From: JBCCGI01 sp039029355
Lineage (GTDB): Bacteria > Planctomycetota > UBA1135 > GCA-002686595
Assembly (NCBI GenBank): GCA_039029355.1
Contig: JBCCGI010000030.1
Location: forward strand, 25,316 to 89,315
Length of the DNA stretch: 64,000 nt
Direction: 5' to 3'
The notes under the pieces were generated by a model. That model was not told the DNA's origin. It did not search any database and saw only the letters and a list, made by a program, of their open reading frames with translations. Of the stretch, positions 27,675 through 36,843 are shown one piece after another. The position numbers were made by a program, and so were the translations under genes. Each line of letters starts with the position of its first letter. Position 1 is the stretch's first letter.

Positions 27675-29288
27675 TCACTCCGGGCACTGCTCGCCGATGA
27701 GCACCTCGACGCCTTCGGTCAACCCGATGCCGAGCGGGCCGACGTCGAAGAGTGCGCCTTGGGCGTAGTGCCTGAGCCCGACGAGCACCGGGGCGTTCGG
27801 GAGCGAGATCGAGAAGGCCGCTTCGACGCCGTCGTAGACCGGACCGGCGGCGATGACGGGGCCCGTTCCGTTGCCGAGGTCGATCAGGACTTCGCCCAGC
27901 GCGCCGGGAGAGCCCATGCCGAGGCCCGGAACGACCGTGCCGCACGGGAACACGGCGTTCGTGCTCGTGTGGAGCGCGAGGAACGAAGGCGAGCCGGACG
28001 GGTGCGCGCCGGTCGGGTCCTTCACCTTGACGGTGAGGGTCTGGCCGATCGTCGGGGTGCCCTCGACGACGAGGCTGCCGACGGGGTTCACGCCGCAGCC
28101 GAAGGTCGTGACCGTCGACGGGGCGACGGAGACGAACGCCTCGATGGTGCCGCCCACGAAGAACACGTTGGCGTTCGAGATCGCGTCTCCCCGTCCGTCG
28201 CCGTCGAGGTCGCCGGGATGGACCTGGATGCCGAAGGTGGACTCCACGTCCGCGACCTTCCGCTGCTCCCACGCCGAGCCGTCGCCCGCCGTGTTCTCGT
28301 ACCAGAGGACCTCGACGAGGCTGGACGTCAGTACGTCCATGTCGCCGTCCGAGTCCATGTCGAAGGCGGCGAAGTCGTTGGCGGACGTGGAGTCGGACAC
28401 GTCGACCTCGCTCCACGACGAACCGTCTCCGTTGTCGTTGCTCAGGTAGAAGAGGCGCGTGGCGGTGACGTCGCTCGCCAGGATGTCCAGGGTCCCGTCA
28501 CCGTTCATGTCCGCCACGTCAACCTCCCGCGCTAGATCGATGACCGCGAGCAGGTTGAAGGTCCACGAGGTGCCGCCGCCGTTGTTCTCGAACCAGCCGA
28601 CGTTCGGGCCGCTGGTGGCGAGGTCGGTGTCGCCGTCGCCGTCGAAGTCGCCGGGTTGGAACGACGTGGCGCCGAACGGCGGGTTGGGGATCGGGTGCTT
28701 CGTCCAGGTCGCACCGCTGCCGGTGTTCTCGTACCAGGACAGCGCGCCGCTGCCGAACAGGCTCCCCGCCAGATACAGCAGGTCGGTGTCGCCATCGCCG
28801 TCCGCATCGAAGGGGGTGAGGTTCGGGCTCGCGGCGTCGGGGAGGTCGTCCTCGATGATGGTCGAGCCCCAGAGGCCGCCCGATCCGGTGTTGTTGAGCC
28901 ACGCGACCTTGTCGTCGAACAACAGGTGCTGCGTGTAGAAGATGTCGACGTCGCCGTCGCCGTCGACGTCCGCTGGCGCGACGTCCTTCAACGTATCGAA
29001 GAGCTGGATCGTGATGGCCGACCAGGCCGTGCCATCGCCCTGGGTGTTGTCCCAGTAGTAGAGGGAGCTCAGCCCCGTGTTCAGGAAATAGGTGATCGCG
29101 TCGAGCTGGCCGTCTCCGTTGATGTCGACGGGATCCTCCGTCACCGAGGTCGTGAACCCGGAGACGGAGTTGATGACATTGCCGCAGTCGTAGCCTTGTG
29201 CGTTCGCGACCGATGGCGCGGCGGCCAGTCCCAGCGCGGCGAGCGGGGCGAGGGGGAAAGCGAGCACGTTCCGAAGACGACGGTCCAT
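27675..29288 (-). CDS. secreted VCBS-repeat protein with Cys-containing C-terminal module
   Basis: A 537-residue protein. ATG at 29288 has AAGGAG seven bases upstream and a signal peptide ending near APSVANAQG. Seven Ca-binding repeats (VDINGDGQLD, ADVDGDGDVD, FDADGDGDTD, GDFDGDGDTD, ADMNGDGTLD, FDMDSDGDMD, GDLDGDGRGD) alternate with W-Y-E-N-T/N-x-G blades, a propeller layout. From FGCGVNPVGSLVVEG onward comes the module seen in several secreted proteins here (PCGTVVPGLGMGSPGALGE, final LTEGVEVLIG). It is probably a surface-exposed or secreted structural protein. The frame extends 14 codons upstream to 29330 without homology. Confidence 0.85.
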   Translation of the reverse strand: MDRRLRNVLAFPLAPLAALGLAAAPSVANAQGYDCGNVINSVSGFTTSVTEDPVDINGDGQLDAITYFLNTGLSSLYYWDNTQGDGTAWSAITIQLFDTLKDVAPADVDGDGDVDIFYTQHLLFDDKVAWLNNTGSGGLWGSTIIEDDLPDAASPNLTPFDADGDGDTDLLYLAGSLFGSGALSWYENTGSGATWTKHPIPNPPFGATSFQPGDFDGDGDTDLATSGPNVGWFENNGGGTSWTFNLLAVIDLAREVDVADMNGDGTLDILASDVTATRLFYLSNDNGDGSSWSEVDVSDSTSANDFAAFDMDSDGDMDVLTSSLVEVLWYENTAGDGSAWEQRKVADVESTFGIQVHPGDLDGDGRGDAISNANVFFVGGTIEAFVSVAPSTVTTFGCGVNPVGSLVVEGTPTIGQTLTVKVKDPTGAHPSGSPSFLALHTSTNAVFPCGTVVPGLGMGSPGALGEVLIDLGNGTGPVIAAGPVYDGVEAAFSISLPNAPVLVGLRHYAQGALFDVGPLGIGLTEGVEVLIGEQCPE

Positions 29289-29501
29289 GAGACGCTCCTT
29301 GGTCAAGGGATGAAGGGCGCGGGAGACCACACGCGGGAAGGGGAGGTGTGGCTGCCGAAAACCTATCTGCGCTCCCAGCGCGGCTTTGGGCGTTCGATCT
29401 TCACGCTACACGAGGGCGGCGTTGCCGGCAACCCAGGGTCACGACCGGATCGTGTCGCCATGCGGGCGTCCTTGCCCTGTGGTCCAATTCCTGTCCGCTG
29501 A

Positions 29502-29990
29502 CCGTCATCGCTGGGGGATCAGAACGCCGAGCTGCGCGCCTCGACACTCTGGCCCATAACTGTCGCCGCGCACCGAACGGTCGAGTGGGCGGCGCGGCAG
29601 CTCGTCGAAGCCCTCCCCGAAACGACGCCCATCCCGCGGCTCCCGATCCACGCCGGCGACGGCTCGCACGACTGGGAGTTCAGGCGCACGCTGAAGATCG
29701 TGGGCGTCGAGCCGTGCCGCATCGCACCGAAGTCGCCCCGGCAGAACCGCTACGCCGAACGCGTCATCGGGACACTCCGACGAGAGCGCACCGATCACGT
29801 TATCGCGTCCGGTGAGCGTCACCTGCGACGGGTCTTGGCCGAGTACGTTCCGTACTACAACGAGGCTCGGCCGCACCACTCGTTGGAAGGGAACTCGCCA
29901 GAGCCTGGCTGCGTCGAGCCGGGTGGGGGAGGTCGTCGCGACGCCGACGCTCGGGCGGGGTCCTTGGGCACGACCACCGGGCTGCATGGG
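29502..29990 (+). pseudogene. rve integrase-type transposase remnant (copy 1)
   Basis: One frame reads VEWAARQLVEALPE ... DWEFRRTLKIVGVEP ... APKSPRQNRYAERVIGTLRRERTDHVI ... ERHLRRVLAEYVPYYNEARPH. This covers the second Asp region and the catalytic Glu region of an IS481-like integrase core. In one frame GDGS stands where an Asp of the D-D-E triad is expected. The N-terminal half is absent, and the C-terminal GEVVATPTLG lies in another frame, so the gene is broken. It is closely related to the remnant at 35756-36165. The two bracket the kinase/sigma/secreted-protein block in direct orientation. Confidence 0.65.
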
Positions 29991-30142
29991 TGTGAACCAC
30001 CCCTGGTGCGCGACGATCGAGTATCCGGACAGGACGAGCACGGCTGGCCTGCTCATCCCATCTACGGTCTCGGTGGTCGTGCTTCTCGATCAGGCCTTTG
30101 GATCGGGTGCGGGCAATCCGGCGTCGGACATCGTATCGCCCG

Positions 30143-32704
30143 TCACAGCAACCGAGCACGCCACGCCCGGCCGTCGGGCTCCCGTCCGGTCGTCTCGTAC
30201 AGCTCGACGAGCAAGCGAACGCAGACCTGACTGTCGGGCGCGGCGAGGCCGAGCATCGCCTCGAGGGTCGGAAACGCCTCGAGCAGCGCCTCCTCGGCTG
30301 CCGCGTGCTCGCCCCAGCGGAGCAAGCTGCGACCGAACCCAACGAGCGTCAGGGCCAGGCGCGGGTCCGAGGGCCCGCCAAGGCGGTGGGCGGCAATGAC
30401 GTCCTCGAACATCGCCCGGGCCTGGTCCCGGTGGCCGAGTCCGTCGTGGGCCTTGGCCAGTCCGATCTTGAAGGCGGTTGCCTGGGGATCTCCGGGGCCG
30501 TGGATCAGCTGAGCCAAGTCGAAGGCGTGCTGGAAGCGCTCGAGCGCCAGGTCGAAGCGCCGCTCCCGCATCCGCACGCGCCCGAGGGTCTCGTTCGCGA
30601 TCATCTCCACCGCGGGGTGATCTTCGACCAGCTCGAGTGTCTCGAGCAGGATCTGGCGTGCCTCCTCGTCGCGCCGGATGCCCAGGAGGTGATCGGCGTA
30701 GTAGCAGCGGGCCTGGAGCGCGTCGGGATGGGTCCTCGTGAGCGAGGCCGCCAGCCCCGCGTTGGCCTCGGCCCAGACGTCCGCGGCCTCCGGGCTCCCC
30801 CGGAAGTCCAGGATGCCGGCCAGGAACACCGTCACCACGAAGGTCGAGACGTTGTCGGGTCCCAGCGCCGCGCGGGCGCCGAGCCGAGCCGCGCGGTAGA
30901 GCTCCTCCGCTTCGTCGAGCCGCCCCTGCAGGTAGCGCAGGAAACCGAGCTGCGCTCGGACCTCGAGGGCCACCTCGTGCTGGGGCGCCAGGGCGGCGTC
31001 GGCGCGTTCGAGGGTCGCTGTCAGGATCGTCTCGGCGCGGGCCGTGTCGCCCTGCCGCATGGCGGCGACTCCCAGGAGCACAGACGAGCGGAGCACGTCG
31101 GCGTGATCCTCGGAGTACCGTTCGCTGCGCAGGCGTTGCGCGTGCTCCAGGAGCTCGATGCCCTCCCGCTCCTTGCTGCGGCGGATCAGGAGCTCCGCCA
31201 GCGCGTCCAGGGCCGCGAGCGCCTCCTCGTGGTCCGAGCCCAGCTCCTCTTCGAACAGCTCCAAGGCCTGGCGCCGGTGTCGCTCCGCCAATGGGTAGAC
31301 GCCGAAGCGCTCGCACATGACCCCCAGCGTGTGTCGAATCCGCGCCTCCGAGATGGGGGCGTAGCCCTCCTCCGCGCCACGGGACACCTCCTCTAGCACC
31401 TGACGCATCGTCACGTCGGGAGGCCGCGACTCGCCCCGGCCGAAGTGCTTCTGCATGAAGTCCGAGATGTCCCGGGCGATCTGCGCCTGCTCCACCGCGA
31501 CGTTGCGTTGGCGGCGCATCTCGACCAGGGCGACCGTGCTGACCACGGCGGCCACCACCAGGCCCACGAGCGCGACCAGTCCGCCGGCCGCAACGGTGCG
31601 GTGCCGGCGGAACAGCGCGCGCAGGTGGTCCGTCGCGCGGGGGGCCCGAGCCGCCACCGGGCGGCCGGCGATCAAGTGGCGCAGGTCGCGGCCCAGCTCG
31701 CCGACCGCTTGGTACCGGCGGCGCGGGTCCTTGTGCAGCGCGGTCGCGAGCACCGCCTCGACGTCCTTGGGCATGCGGACGCCGTGGGCGCGCAGGGGGG
31801 TAGGGGGCGTCTCGCGGATGGTGCGGATCGCCTCGTGGATCGGCTTGCCGTCGAGTTCGTAGGGCAGCGCGCCGGTCAACAGCTCGTAGGCCACGACCCC
31901 CAGGGCGTAGACGTCGCTGCGGGTGTCGATGCCCGCGGCCTCTCCCGCGGCCTGCTCCGGGCTCATGTAGGGCAGCGTTCCCACGAGCTCGCCCGCCTCC
32001 GTCCGCAGGCTCGTGGCGCGGTGCTCGGCGGTGGGGCGGGCCACGCCGAAGTCGAGCACCTTCGGTTGCCCTCCGTCGTCCACGAGGATGTTGGCGGGCT
32101 TCAGGTCGCGGTGGATGACGCCGCGGCGATGGGCGTGCTCGATGGCGTCACAGACCGCGCTGACGAGCTCTAGACGCTCGGTCCAGGGCAGCCCGCACTC
32201 CTCGGCGTAGCGCGTCAGCGGCTGTCCGCGAACGAACTCCATGGCGAGGAAGGGCTGCGGACCTTCGCCCGTGTCCAGGGTGCCCGCCTCATACACGCGG
32301 GCGATGCCCGGATGGTCGAGCGTATCGAGGATCGCCGCCTCGTACTCGAACCGGCGCATCGCCGCCGGCGACGCCAGGCCCGGGCGCAGGACCTTGACGG
32401 CGACGAGCTCGTCGTCCGCATCCTGGGCCAGGAATACCATCCCCATGCCGCCCTGACCGACGCGGCGGAGGATCCGGTAGCGACCGATCCGCTCGGGATC
32501 AGCGGGATACACCGGCGGCTCGACCGACACCGGGTGCCGCAGAAAGCTCGTGTCGGCGTCCGAGTCGAGCAGGCGCCTGATCAGTTGCGCGAGAACCTCG
32601 TCGCCCGCGCAGCTCTGTTGCACAAAGGCCGCGCGCTCCTGCGCCGGCAGCCGGACGGCCTCCTGGAAGATCCGCTCGGCGCGCTGGAAGTCGTCCGCCC
32701 TCAA
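30143..32704 (-). CDS. Ser/Thr protein kinase with TM helix and TPR region
   Basis: An 853-residue protein. The N-terminal segment (DFQRAERIFQEAV..ERAAFVQQSC) is a common prefix of planctomycete kinases. Kinase domain about 75-345: G-Q-G-G-M-G loop, K104, H198-R-D200-L-K-P-A-N, D218-F-G, and LPYMSPEQA. One TM at about 371-395 puts the C-terminus outside. Residues about 440-853 are helical TPR-like repeats (AERHRRQALELFEEELG, AQLGFLRYLQGRLDEAEELYRAA, ALERFQHAFDLAQ). The start is a TTG at 32702-32704 that overlaps the TGA of the sigma gene (TTGA), so the two are translationally coupled. The kinase probably controls or senses for the sigma factor. Confidence 0.87.
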   Translation of the reverse strand: MRADDFQRAERIFQEAVRLPAQERAAFVQQSCAGDEVLAQLIRRLLDSDADTSFLRHPVSVEPPVYPADPERIGRYRILRRVGQGGMGMVFLAQDADDELVAVKVLRPGLASPAAMRRFEYEAAILDTLDHPGIARVYEAGTLDTGEGPQPFLAMEFVRGQPLTRYAEECGLPWTERLELVSAVCDAIEHAHRRGVIHRDLKPANILVDDGGQPKVLDFGVARPTAEHRATSLRTEAGELVGTLPYMSPEQAAGEAAGIDTRSDVYALGVVAYELLTGALPYELDGKPIHEAIRTIRETPPTPLRAHGVRMPKDVEAVLATALHKDPRRRYQAVGELGRDLRHLIAGRPVAARAPRATDHLRALFRRHRTVAAGGLVALVGLVVAAVVSTVALVEMRRQRNVAVEQAQIARDISDFMQKHFGRGESRPPDVTMRQVLEEVSRGAEEGYAPISEARIRHTLGVMCERFGVYPLAERHRRQALELFEEELGSDHEEALAALDALAELLIRRSKEREGIELLEHAQRLRSERYSEDHADVLRSSVLLGVAAMRQGDTARAETILTATLERADAALAPQHEVALEVRAQLGFLRYLQGRLDEAEELYRAARLGARAALGPDNVSTFVVTVFLAGILDFRGSPEAADVWAEANAGLAASLTRTHPDALQARCYYADHLLGIRRDEEARQILLETLELVEDHPAVEMIANETLGRVRMRERRFDLALERFQHAFDLAQLIHGPGDPQATAFKIGLAKAHDGLGHRDQARAMFEDVIAAHRLGGPSDPRLALTLVGFGRSLLRWGEHAAAEEALLEAFPTLEAMLGLAAPDSQVCVRLLVELYETTGREPDGRAWRARLL

Positions 32705-33219
32705 CCTTCGCGATCCTCGGTCGTGAGGTCGTCGCGCAGCCACGCCCGCGCGAAGCGCCAGTCGCCCTCGACGGTGGAGACCGAGACGCCCAGCGCCCGG
32801 GCGCACTCCGCCACGCTGAGCCCGCCGAAGAAGCGCAGCTCGACGACCCGGTACTTGCGCCGGTCCAGGCTCTCGAGTCGGGAGAGCGCAGCGTCGAGCT
32901 GCAGGAAATCGAGCTCGTCGCGGGAAGTCAGGGCGACCTCGTCGACCAAGCTCAGGGGCCGGTCGCCCCCGCCGCGCGTCGCCGCCGCGTGTCGCCGGGC
33001 GTGGTCGACCAGGACCTGGCGCATGGCGCGCGCCGCTGCGGAGAGGAACCGCACGCGCTCCTCCCATACACCGTTGCTCTGGTTGCGGAGCTTGACGTAG
33101 GCCTCGTGGACCAGCGCCGTGGGTTGCAGCGTGTGCCCGCGTCGCTGTCGCCCCATGTAGCGCTGGGCGATCCCGCGCAGCACGTCGTACAAGCCTTGGC
33201 TCACGTCGGCACCGCTCAC
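32701..33219 (-). CDS. ECF-type sigma factor
   Basis: About 172 residues. Region 2 contains HTLQPTALVHEAYVKL and FLSAAARAMRQVLVDHAR; region 4 ends with KYRVVELRFFGGLSVAECARALGVSVSTVEGDWRFARAWL, a helix-turn-helix for -35 recognition. This layout matches the ECF group common in Planctomycetes and Acidobacteria (TIGR02999-like) whose genes sit beside Hanks kinases. The start is uncertain: GTG at 33219 (GGAAGAG adjacent), GTG at 33204, or a TTG at 33282. I use 33219. Its stop overlaps the kinase start, so the two form one transcription unit. Confidence 0.87.
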   Translation of the reverse strand: MSGADVSQGLYDVLRGIAQRYMGRQRRGHTLQPTALVHEAYVKLRNQSNGVWEERVRFLSAAARAMRQVLVDHARRHAAATRGGGDRPLSLVDEVALTSRDELDFLQLDAALSRLESLDRRKYRVVELRFFGGLSVAECARALGVSVSTVEGDWRFARAWLRDDLTTEDREG

Positions 33220-33434
33220 CTCTTCCAAGCTAAGGCCTCGCCGCGCGGCCGGGACCCGAAAAAAAGGGCGCGCGAGCGCCAAGGTTCACGCGGCGATTCT
33301 GCGTCTATCACACCGCAACACACTCCCCGGTCCAACACCGTTGCGGCGGCGGTGCGTTCGTATCGCCGGAACTCGTTCCACACGCCACGGTGAAGAAAAC
33401 GAGCTCCCTCAACACCAGCCACTGGAGAACAGTC

Positions 33435-34025
33435 ATGAACGGACTTCGCGCCCTCCTCCTCCCCCTGGCCCTGACCGCCCTGCCCTCACTGAGCTTCGCC
33501 GGCGACCTCCTGCTCTATGAGGATTGGTGGCTCGGACCGGCGTCCGAGATGGACGGCGGCATCGTTCAGGGCGGCGGAGACCTCGCCTACAACGACGTCT
33601 CCGGCGTGCCCCTGGACCCTGGTACGGACTTCTACATCGCGGACTATGGCGGCGCCCACAAGGGGACGCTGCATCGGCACAGCTTTCTCTCCCACTCCGT
33701 CGCCATTACGGAGGAACCGGCCCTCGCCTTCGGAGGCGTGGGAGCCTACGTCGAGGTCCGCGAGCCGACCAAGGTGCGGTTGGACTGGGCCTTCCAGGGC
33801 CACGTGAGCTTCGGCGAGGATGTCAGCATCACCCGCGTCGTCTCGTACACCGGGGCCGAGGAGCCGGTGTTTCCGCTGCCGGGCGACGTCCTGGGCACCA
33901 ACGGGACCGCGGTGGAAACGCTCTACCCCGGCAACATCTACCGCATCGAGCTCCACACGAGCGTCCAGAACCTGACCCCTGGCGTGGCCGAGGAGTCCCT
34001 CGCCATGCTCACGGTCCTGCTCTGA
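33435..34025 (+). CDS. hypothetical secreted protein
   Basis: A 196-residue protein. ATG 33435 has GGAG eight bases upstream and a clear signal peptide (MNGLRALLLPLALTALP ... LSFAGD). The mature part is beta-rich (YLEDWW-like start, TDFYIADYGGAHKG, AYVEVREPTKVRLDWAFQGHVSFGEDV), consistent with a small beta-sandwich, but I do not recognise a family. It diverges from the sigma-kinase unit across 215 bp that must hold both promoters. Confidence 0.7.
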   Translation: MNGLRALLLPLALTALPSLSFAGDLLLYEDWWLGPASEMDGGIVQGGGDLAYNDVSGVPLDPGTDFYIADYGGAHKGTLHRHSFLSHSVAITEEPALAFGGVGAYVEVREPTKVRLDWAFQGHVSFGEDVSITRVVSYTGAEEPVFPLPGDVLGTNGTAVETLYPGNIYRIELHTSVQNLTPGVAEESLAMLTVLL

Positions 34026-34435
34026 GCCGACACCGTTCCCCTGTCCCGGGGCGGGCCCGGTCTCGACGCCGACCGGTCCCGCCCATTCGGGCGTTGGCGC
34101 ACGGGCCTTGGATCGCTCCATGAGGACACGGATCTCCTCGAGCGGTAGTCGATGGTCCGGAGGGGGAAGTGGACGGCCGTCATGCGGGCCAGATGCCGCT
34201 GGGCAAGTCGCGGCCTGGCCACTGGTGGCGACGCGGCCGTACGATGCGACGCCGCTGCGCCGAACGGCTGGCCGGGATCCTGAAGCACTCCCGCAGGGCG
34301 GCGTAGCCCTTGAGCACTCCAGGAGCCCGACGAGCGGGTTTCTCGACAGAACGGGTTAGAGCTTTCGATCGCTTCGGATGCCCGAGCTGGCGACACAGCT
34401 GGCGCCCATCTGTCGGGGCAGCCCCGCGAAGGTCC
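34026..34435. other. 410-bp intergenic region between convergent genes with a degenerate repeat
   Basis: No intact gene. Bases 34335-34400 (GFLDRTG then stop, followed by TCGGATGC and GCTGGCGAC) resemble 61245-61310 (EFLDRTGSSYSDAMLATR). This suggests a shared decayed element. The stretch VATRPYD near 34240 also recalls integrase remnants, but too little is left to be sure. Confidence 0.35.
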
Positions 34436-35626
34436 CTACGGACCGACCGAGACCCGCACCCCTTCGGTGAGCGCCACCGGAACCGCGGCGCCCGGCGTGA
34501 AGTCGAAGAGCACGCCCTGGACGTAGACGGAGACTCCCAGCAGGCTGCAGCTGGCCGGCGTCGAGACGTTGATCGGGGCCGGCATGCCCGGAGCCCAGAA
34601 CCCGCCCCCAACGATGCCGATCGGGTCGGGCGCCGCGACGCTCAGCAGCAGCTCTCCCGGCGCGCCCCCGCCCGCCATGCCGAGGCCCGGAATCAGCGTC
34701 CCGCAGGGCGGCACGCCCGGTGCGGGGTTCAAGGCCAGCCCGAGGAACGGGATAGAGCCGGACGGCTGGGTGCCCAGCGGGTTGTCGATCTTGAACGTCG
34801 TCGTTGCGCCGATCGCGGGCAGCCCGTCGACGATGAGGCTCCCGGCCGGGTTGACTCCGCAGCCCAGCGGCACCTCGACGGGCGCAAACGGCGACAGATC
34901 GAGGCCGTCGACGGTGAGCGCTCCGCTCTCCAGCGGATCGAGCCACTGCCCCAGGTCGCCGAAGGTCCAAAAGAGGTCGAAGCGACCGAAGGACGCGATC
35001 TCCGAGCCGCAACTGCCCGTCGCGCAGCAGCCGGGGCCAAGCACCCGCTTTTCATCGTCGAGCAGCGGCGCACCGCCGCCTCCCAGGACCGTGCCGAGGT
35101 TCCACTCCGCCGACCAGAAGCTCCCCGCCGCCACGGCGCCGTCGTCGTCGAGCGCGAGCGTCGACGACCCCGCGACCGGCACGACCGCAGCGCTCGGCAC
35201 GCCGCTGGTCCCGCTGCGGTTCCAGCCGGCCAAGAACGGGTGAGAGCCCGCGGGGAACGCCGCGTTCAGCCGGTAGAGGCTCGCGTCGACCTCGGTCGAG
35301 GATGCCAGCAGCGTCGCTCCGGTCAACACGAGCGACCCACCGCAGGCACCGGCCGCGTCAAAGGCGAACGCGGCGTTCGTCAGCGAGCCGCAGTGCTTGG
35401 GCGCCAGCACGTAGGGCACGCCGTCCTCCGCGGTGTTGTTGAGGAGGATGCCCGTACATATCGTTCCTCCGGCGATGATGCGCGTCAGCGCACGCTCGAC
35501 GTCGTGGTAGGGGGCCCCGACGGGATCGTTGAGGTCCACCGGGCAGGCTCCGTCCGAGGCTCCCTGGGCGGCGGTTGCGGCCGGGCAGAGCAGGGGCAAG
35601 GCGGCGAGAAGGCGAACGGCAGTCAT
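34436..35626 (-). CDS. secreted trypsin-like (lysyl-endopeptidase-type) protein lacking the catalytic Ser
   Basis: A 396-residue protein. ATG 35626 has AGGAG seven bases upstream; an ATG at 35632 is too close to that site. After a signal peptide comes a chymotrypsin-fold region similar to bacterial lysyl endopeptidases: TICTGILLNN, then His78 in VLAPKHC and Asp114 in STEVDASLYRLN. The Ser block reads L-G-G-G-G-A-P-L-L-D (182-190) where active enzymes have G-x-S-G-x-P, so the nucleophile position (184) is Gly. From residue about 255 the C-terminal module GCGVNPAGSLIVDG ... PCGTLIPGLGMAGGGAPGE ... LTEGVRVSVG follows. It is probably a non-catalytic binding protein derived from a protease. Confidence 0.8.
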   Translation of the reverse strand: MTAVRLLAALPLLCPAATAAQGASDGACPVDLNDPVGAPYHDVERALTRIIAGGTICTGILLNNTAEDGVPYVLAPKHCGSLTNAAFAFDAAGACGGSLVLTGATLLASSTEVDASLYRLNAAFPAGSHPFLAGWNRSGTSGVPSAAVVPVAGSSTLALDDDGAVAAGSFWSAEWNLGTVLGGGGAPLLDDEKRVLGPGCCATGSCGSEIASFGRFDLFWTFGDLGQWLDPLESGALTVDGLDLSPFAPVEVPLGCGVNPAGSLIVDGLPAIGATTTFKIDNPLGTQPSGSIPFLGLALNPAPGVPPCGTLIPGLGMAGGGAPGELLLSVAAPDPIGIVGGGFWAPGMPAPINVSTPASCSLLGVSVYVQGVLFDFTPGAAVPVALTEGVRVSVGP

Positions 35627-35755
35627 CGACATACTCCTGATGATCGATCTGACGATGGATCCGAGGATGGGCCGATTCTATCCCGGGCCGGCATCGCGTC
35701 ATGCTAGTGATGCGCAAGTACCGATTTCCGCGTTGGTTGCAACGCGGCTGTATGA

Positions 35756-36165
35756 GGGGACACTGCGAGCGTGGTTCGCACGGCAGCTTGTCGATGCCTT
35801 CCCCGGTTCGATGCCTAGCCCGCGGTTCCTGCTCCACGACGGCGACGGCTCGTACGGCTGGGAGTCAGGCGCACCCTGAAGAACCTGGGCATCGAACCGT
35901 TGCCGACGGCTCCGAAGTCACCGTGGCAGAATCGCTACACCGAGCTTGTCATCGGAACATTCCGGCGAGAGTGCACCGATCACGTCCTCGCGTTCGGTGC
36001 ACGTCACTGCGACGCATCCTGGCGGAGTACGTCGCGTAATACAACGAGGTGCGGCCACACCAGTCGCCCACGGGCAACGCCCTGCAGCCGCGGAAGATCG
36101 AGGCTGCGGGCGAGGTCGTCGCACCGCCGGTGCTCGGTGGGCTGCATCGCCGCTCCTGGGGGCCA
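35756..36165 (+). pseudogene. rve integrase-type transposase remnant (copy 2)
   Basis: Pieces of one integrase core lie in successive frames: LRAWFARQLVDAFPG..PRFLLHDGDGSYGWE, then after a lost base LKNLGIEP..APKSPWQNRYTELVIGTFRRECTDHVLAF, then after another shift LRRILAEYVA, an in-frame TAA near 36039, and YNEVRPHQSP ... GEVVAPPVLGGLH. At the first break, copy 1 has GGGAGTTCAGG and this copy GGGAGTCAGG, a single-T deletion. It is clearly non-functional and related to 29502-29990. Confidence 0.65.
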
Positions 36166-36225
36166 TGACCGGCGCCCCGGGATCGCGGTATCATGGTGCG
36201 CCGTGGTGAACTCCGAGGCCCAGGC

Positions 36226-36822
36226 GTGAATAGCGAGGCGACTCCCGAGGAGCATGAGCTCGTCGAGCGGCTCAGTCGCGGGGACGACGGTGCGATCGAA
36301 CCGCTCCTAACGCGGCACCTTCCCGGGCTGCGCGCGTTCGTCCGGGCGCGCGCTGGAGCGCTCGTCCGCGGTCGGGAGGACGACGCGGACATCGTGCAGT
36401 CGGTCTGCCGGGAGGTGCTGACGCACCGGGAGCGCTTCACGGTTCCGGCCGAGCAAGGCTTCAAGCGCTGGCTGTACCTCTCCGCGCTGCGCAAGATCCA
36501 GCGCCGGCGCGAGCATTGGCTTGCGCAGAAGCGCGATATCGGGCGCGAAGTCGCGGCGGAGGGCTCGCGTAGCGATGCCGACCTGCTGGCCGGCTACGCG
36601 ACCCTGTGCACGCCCAGCCGCGAGCTGATGGCGCGCGAGGCGATCGAGCGGATCGAACAGGCCGTCGACGCACTGCCGGACGACTACCGGGAGGCGCTCA
36701 CGCTGTCGCGCATCGTCGGGCTCACGCGTGCGGAGATCGCCGACGTGATGGGCAAGAGCGAAGGCAGTGTGCGGATGCTGCTGTCGCGCGCGCAGGCGCG
36801 GCTTGTGGAACTGCTCGCCTGA
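36226..36822 (+). CDS. sigma-70 family (ECF-like) RNA polymerase sigma factor
   Basis: A 198-residue sigma factor. Region 2: LLTRHLPGLRAFVRARAG, then DADIVQSVCREVL and GFKRWLYLSALRKIQ. Region 4: ALPDDYREALTLSRIVGLTRAEIADVMGKSEGSVRMLLSRAQARL, a typical helix-turn-helix. GTG at 36226 with GAGG seven bases upstream is preferred; an ATG at 36193 would add 11 unlikely residues. It converges on the kinase-FGE gene 22 bp downstream. Sigma/kinase proximity is a recurring planctomycete arrangement, so the kinase is the obvious candidate regulator. Confidence 0.87.
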   Translation: MNSEATPEEHELVERLSRGDDGAIEPLLTRHLPGLRAFVRARAGALVRGREDDADIVQSVCREVLTHRERFTVPAEQGFKRWLYLSALRKIQRRREHWLAQKRDIGREVAAEGSRSDADLLAGYATLCTPSRELMAREAIERIEQAVDALPDDYREALTLSRIVGLTRAEIADVMGKSEGSVRMLLSRAQARLVELLA

Positions 36823-36843
36823 TCGCGGCCGGGCTCCGGACCT

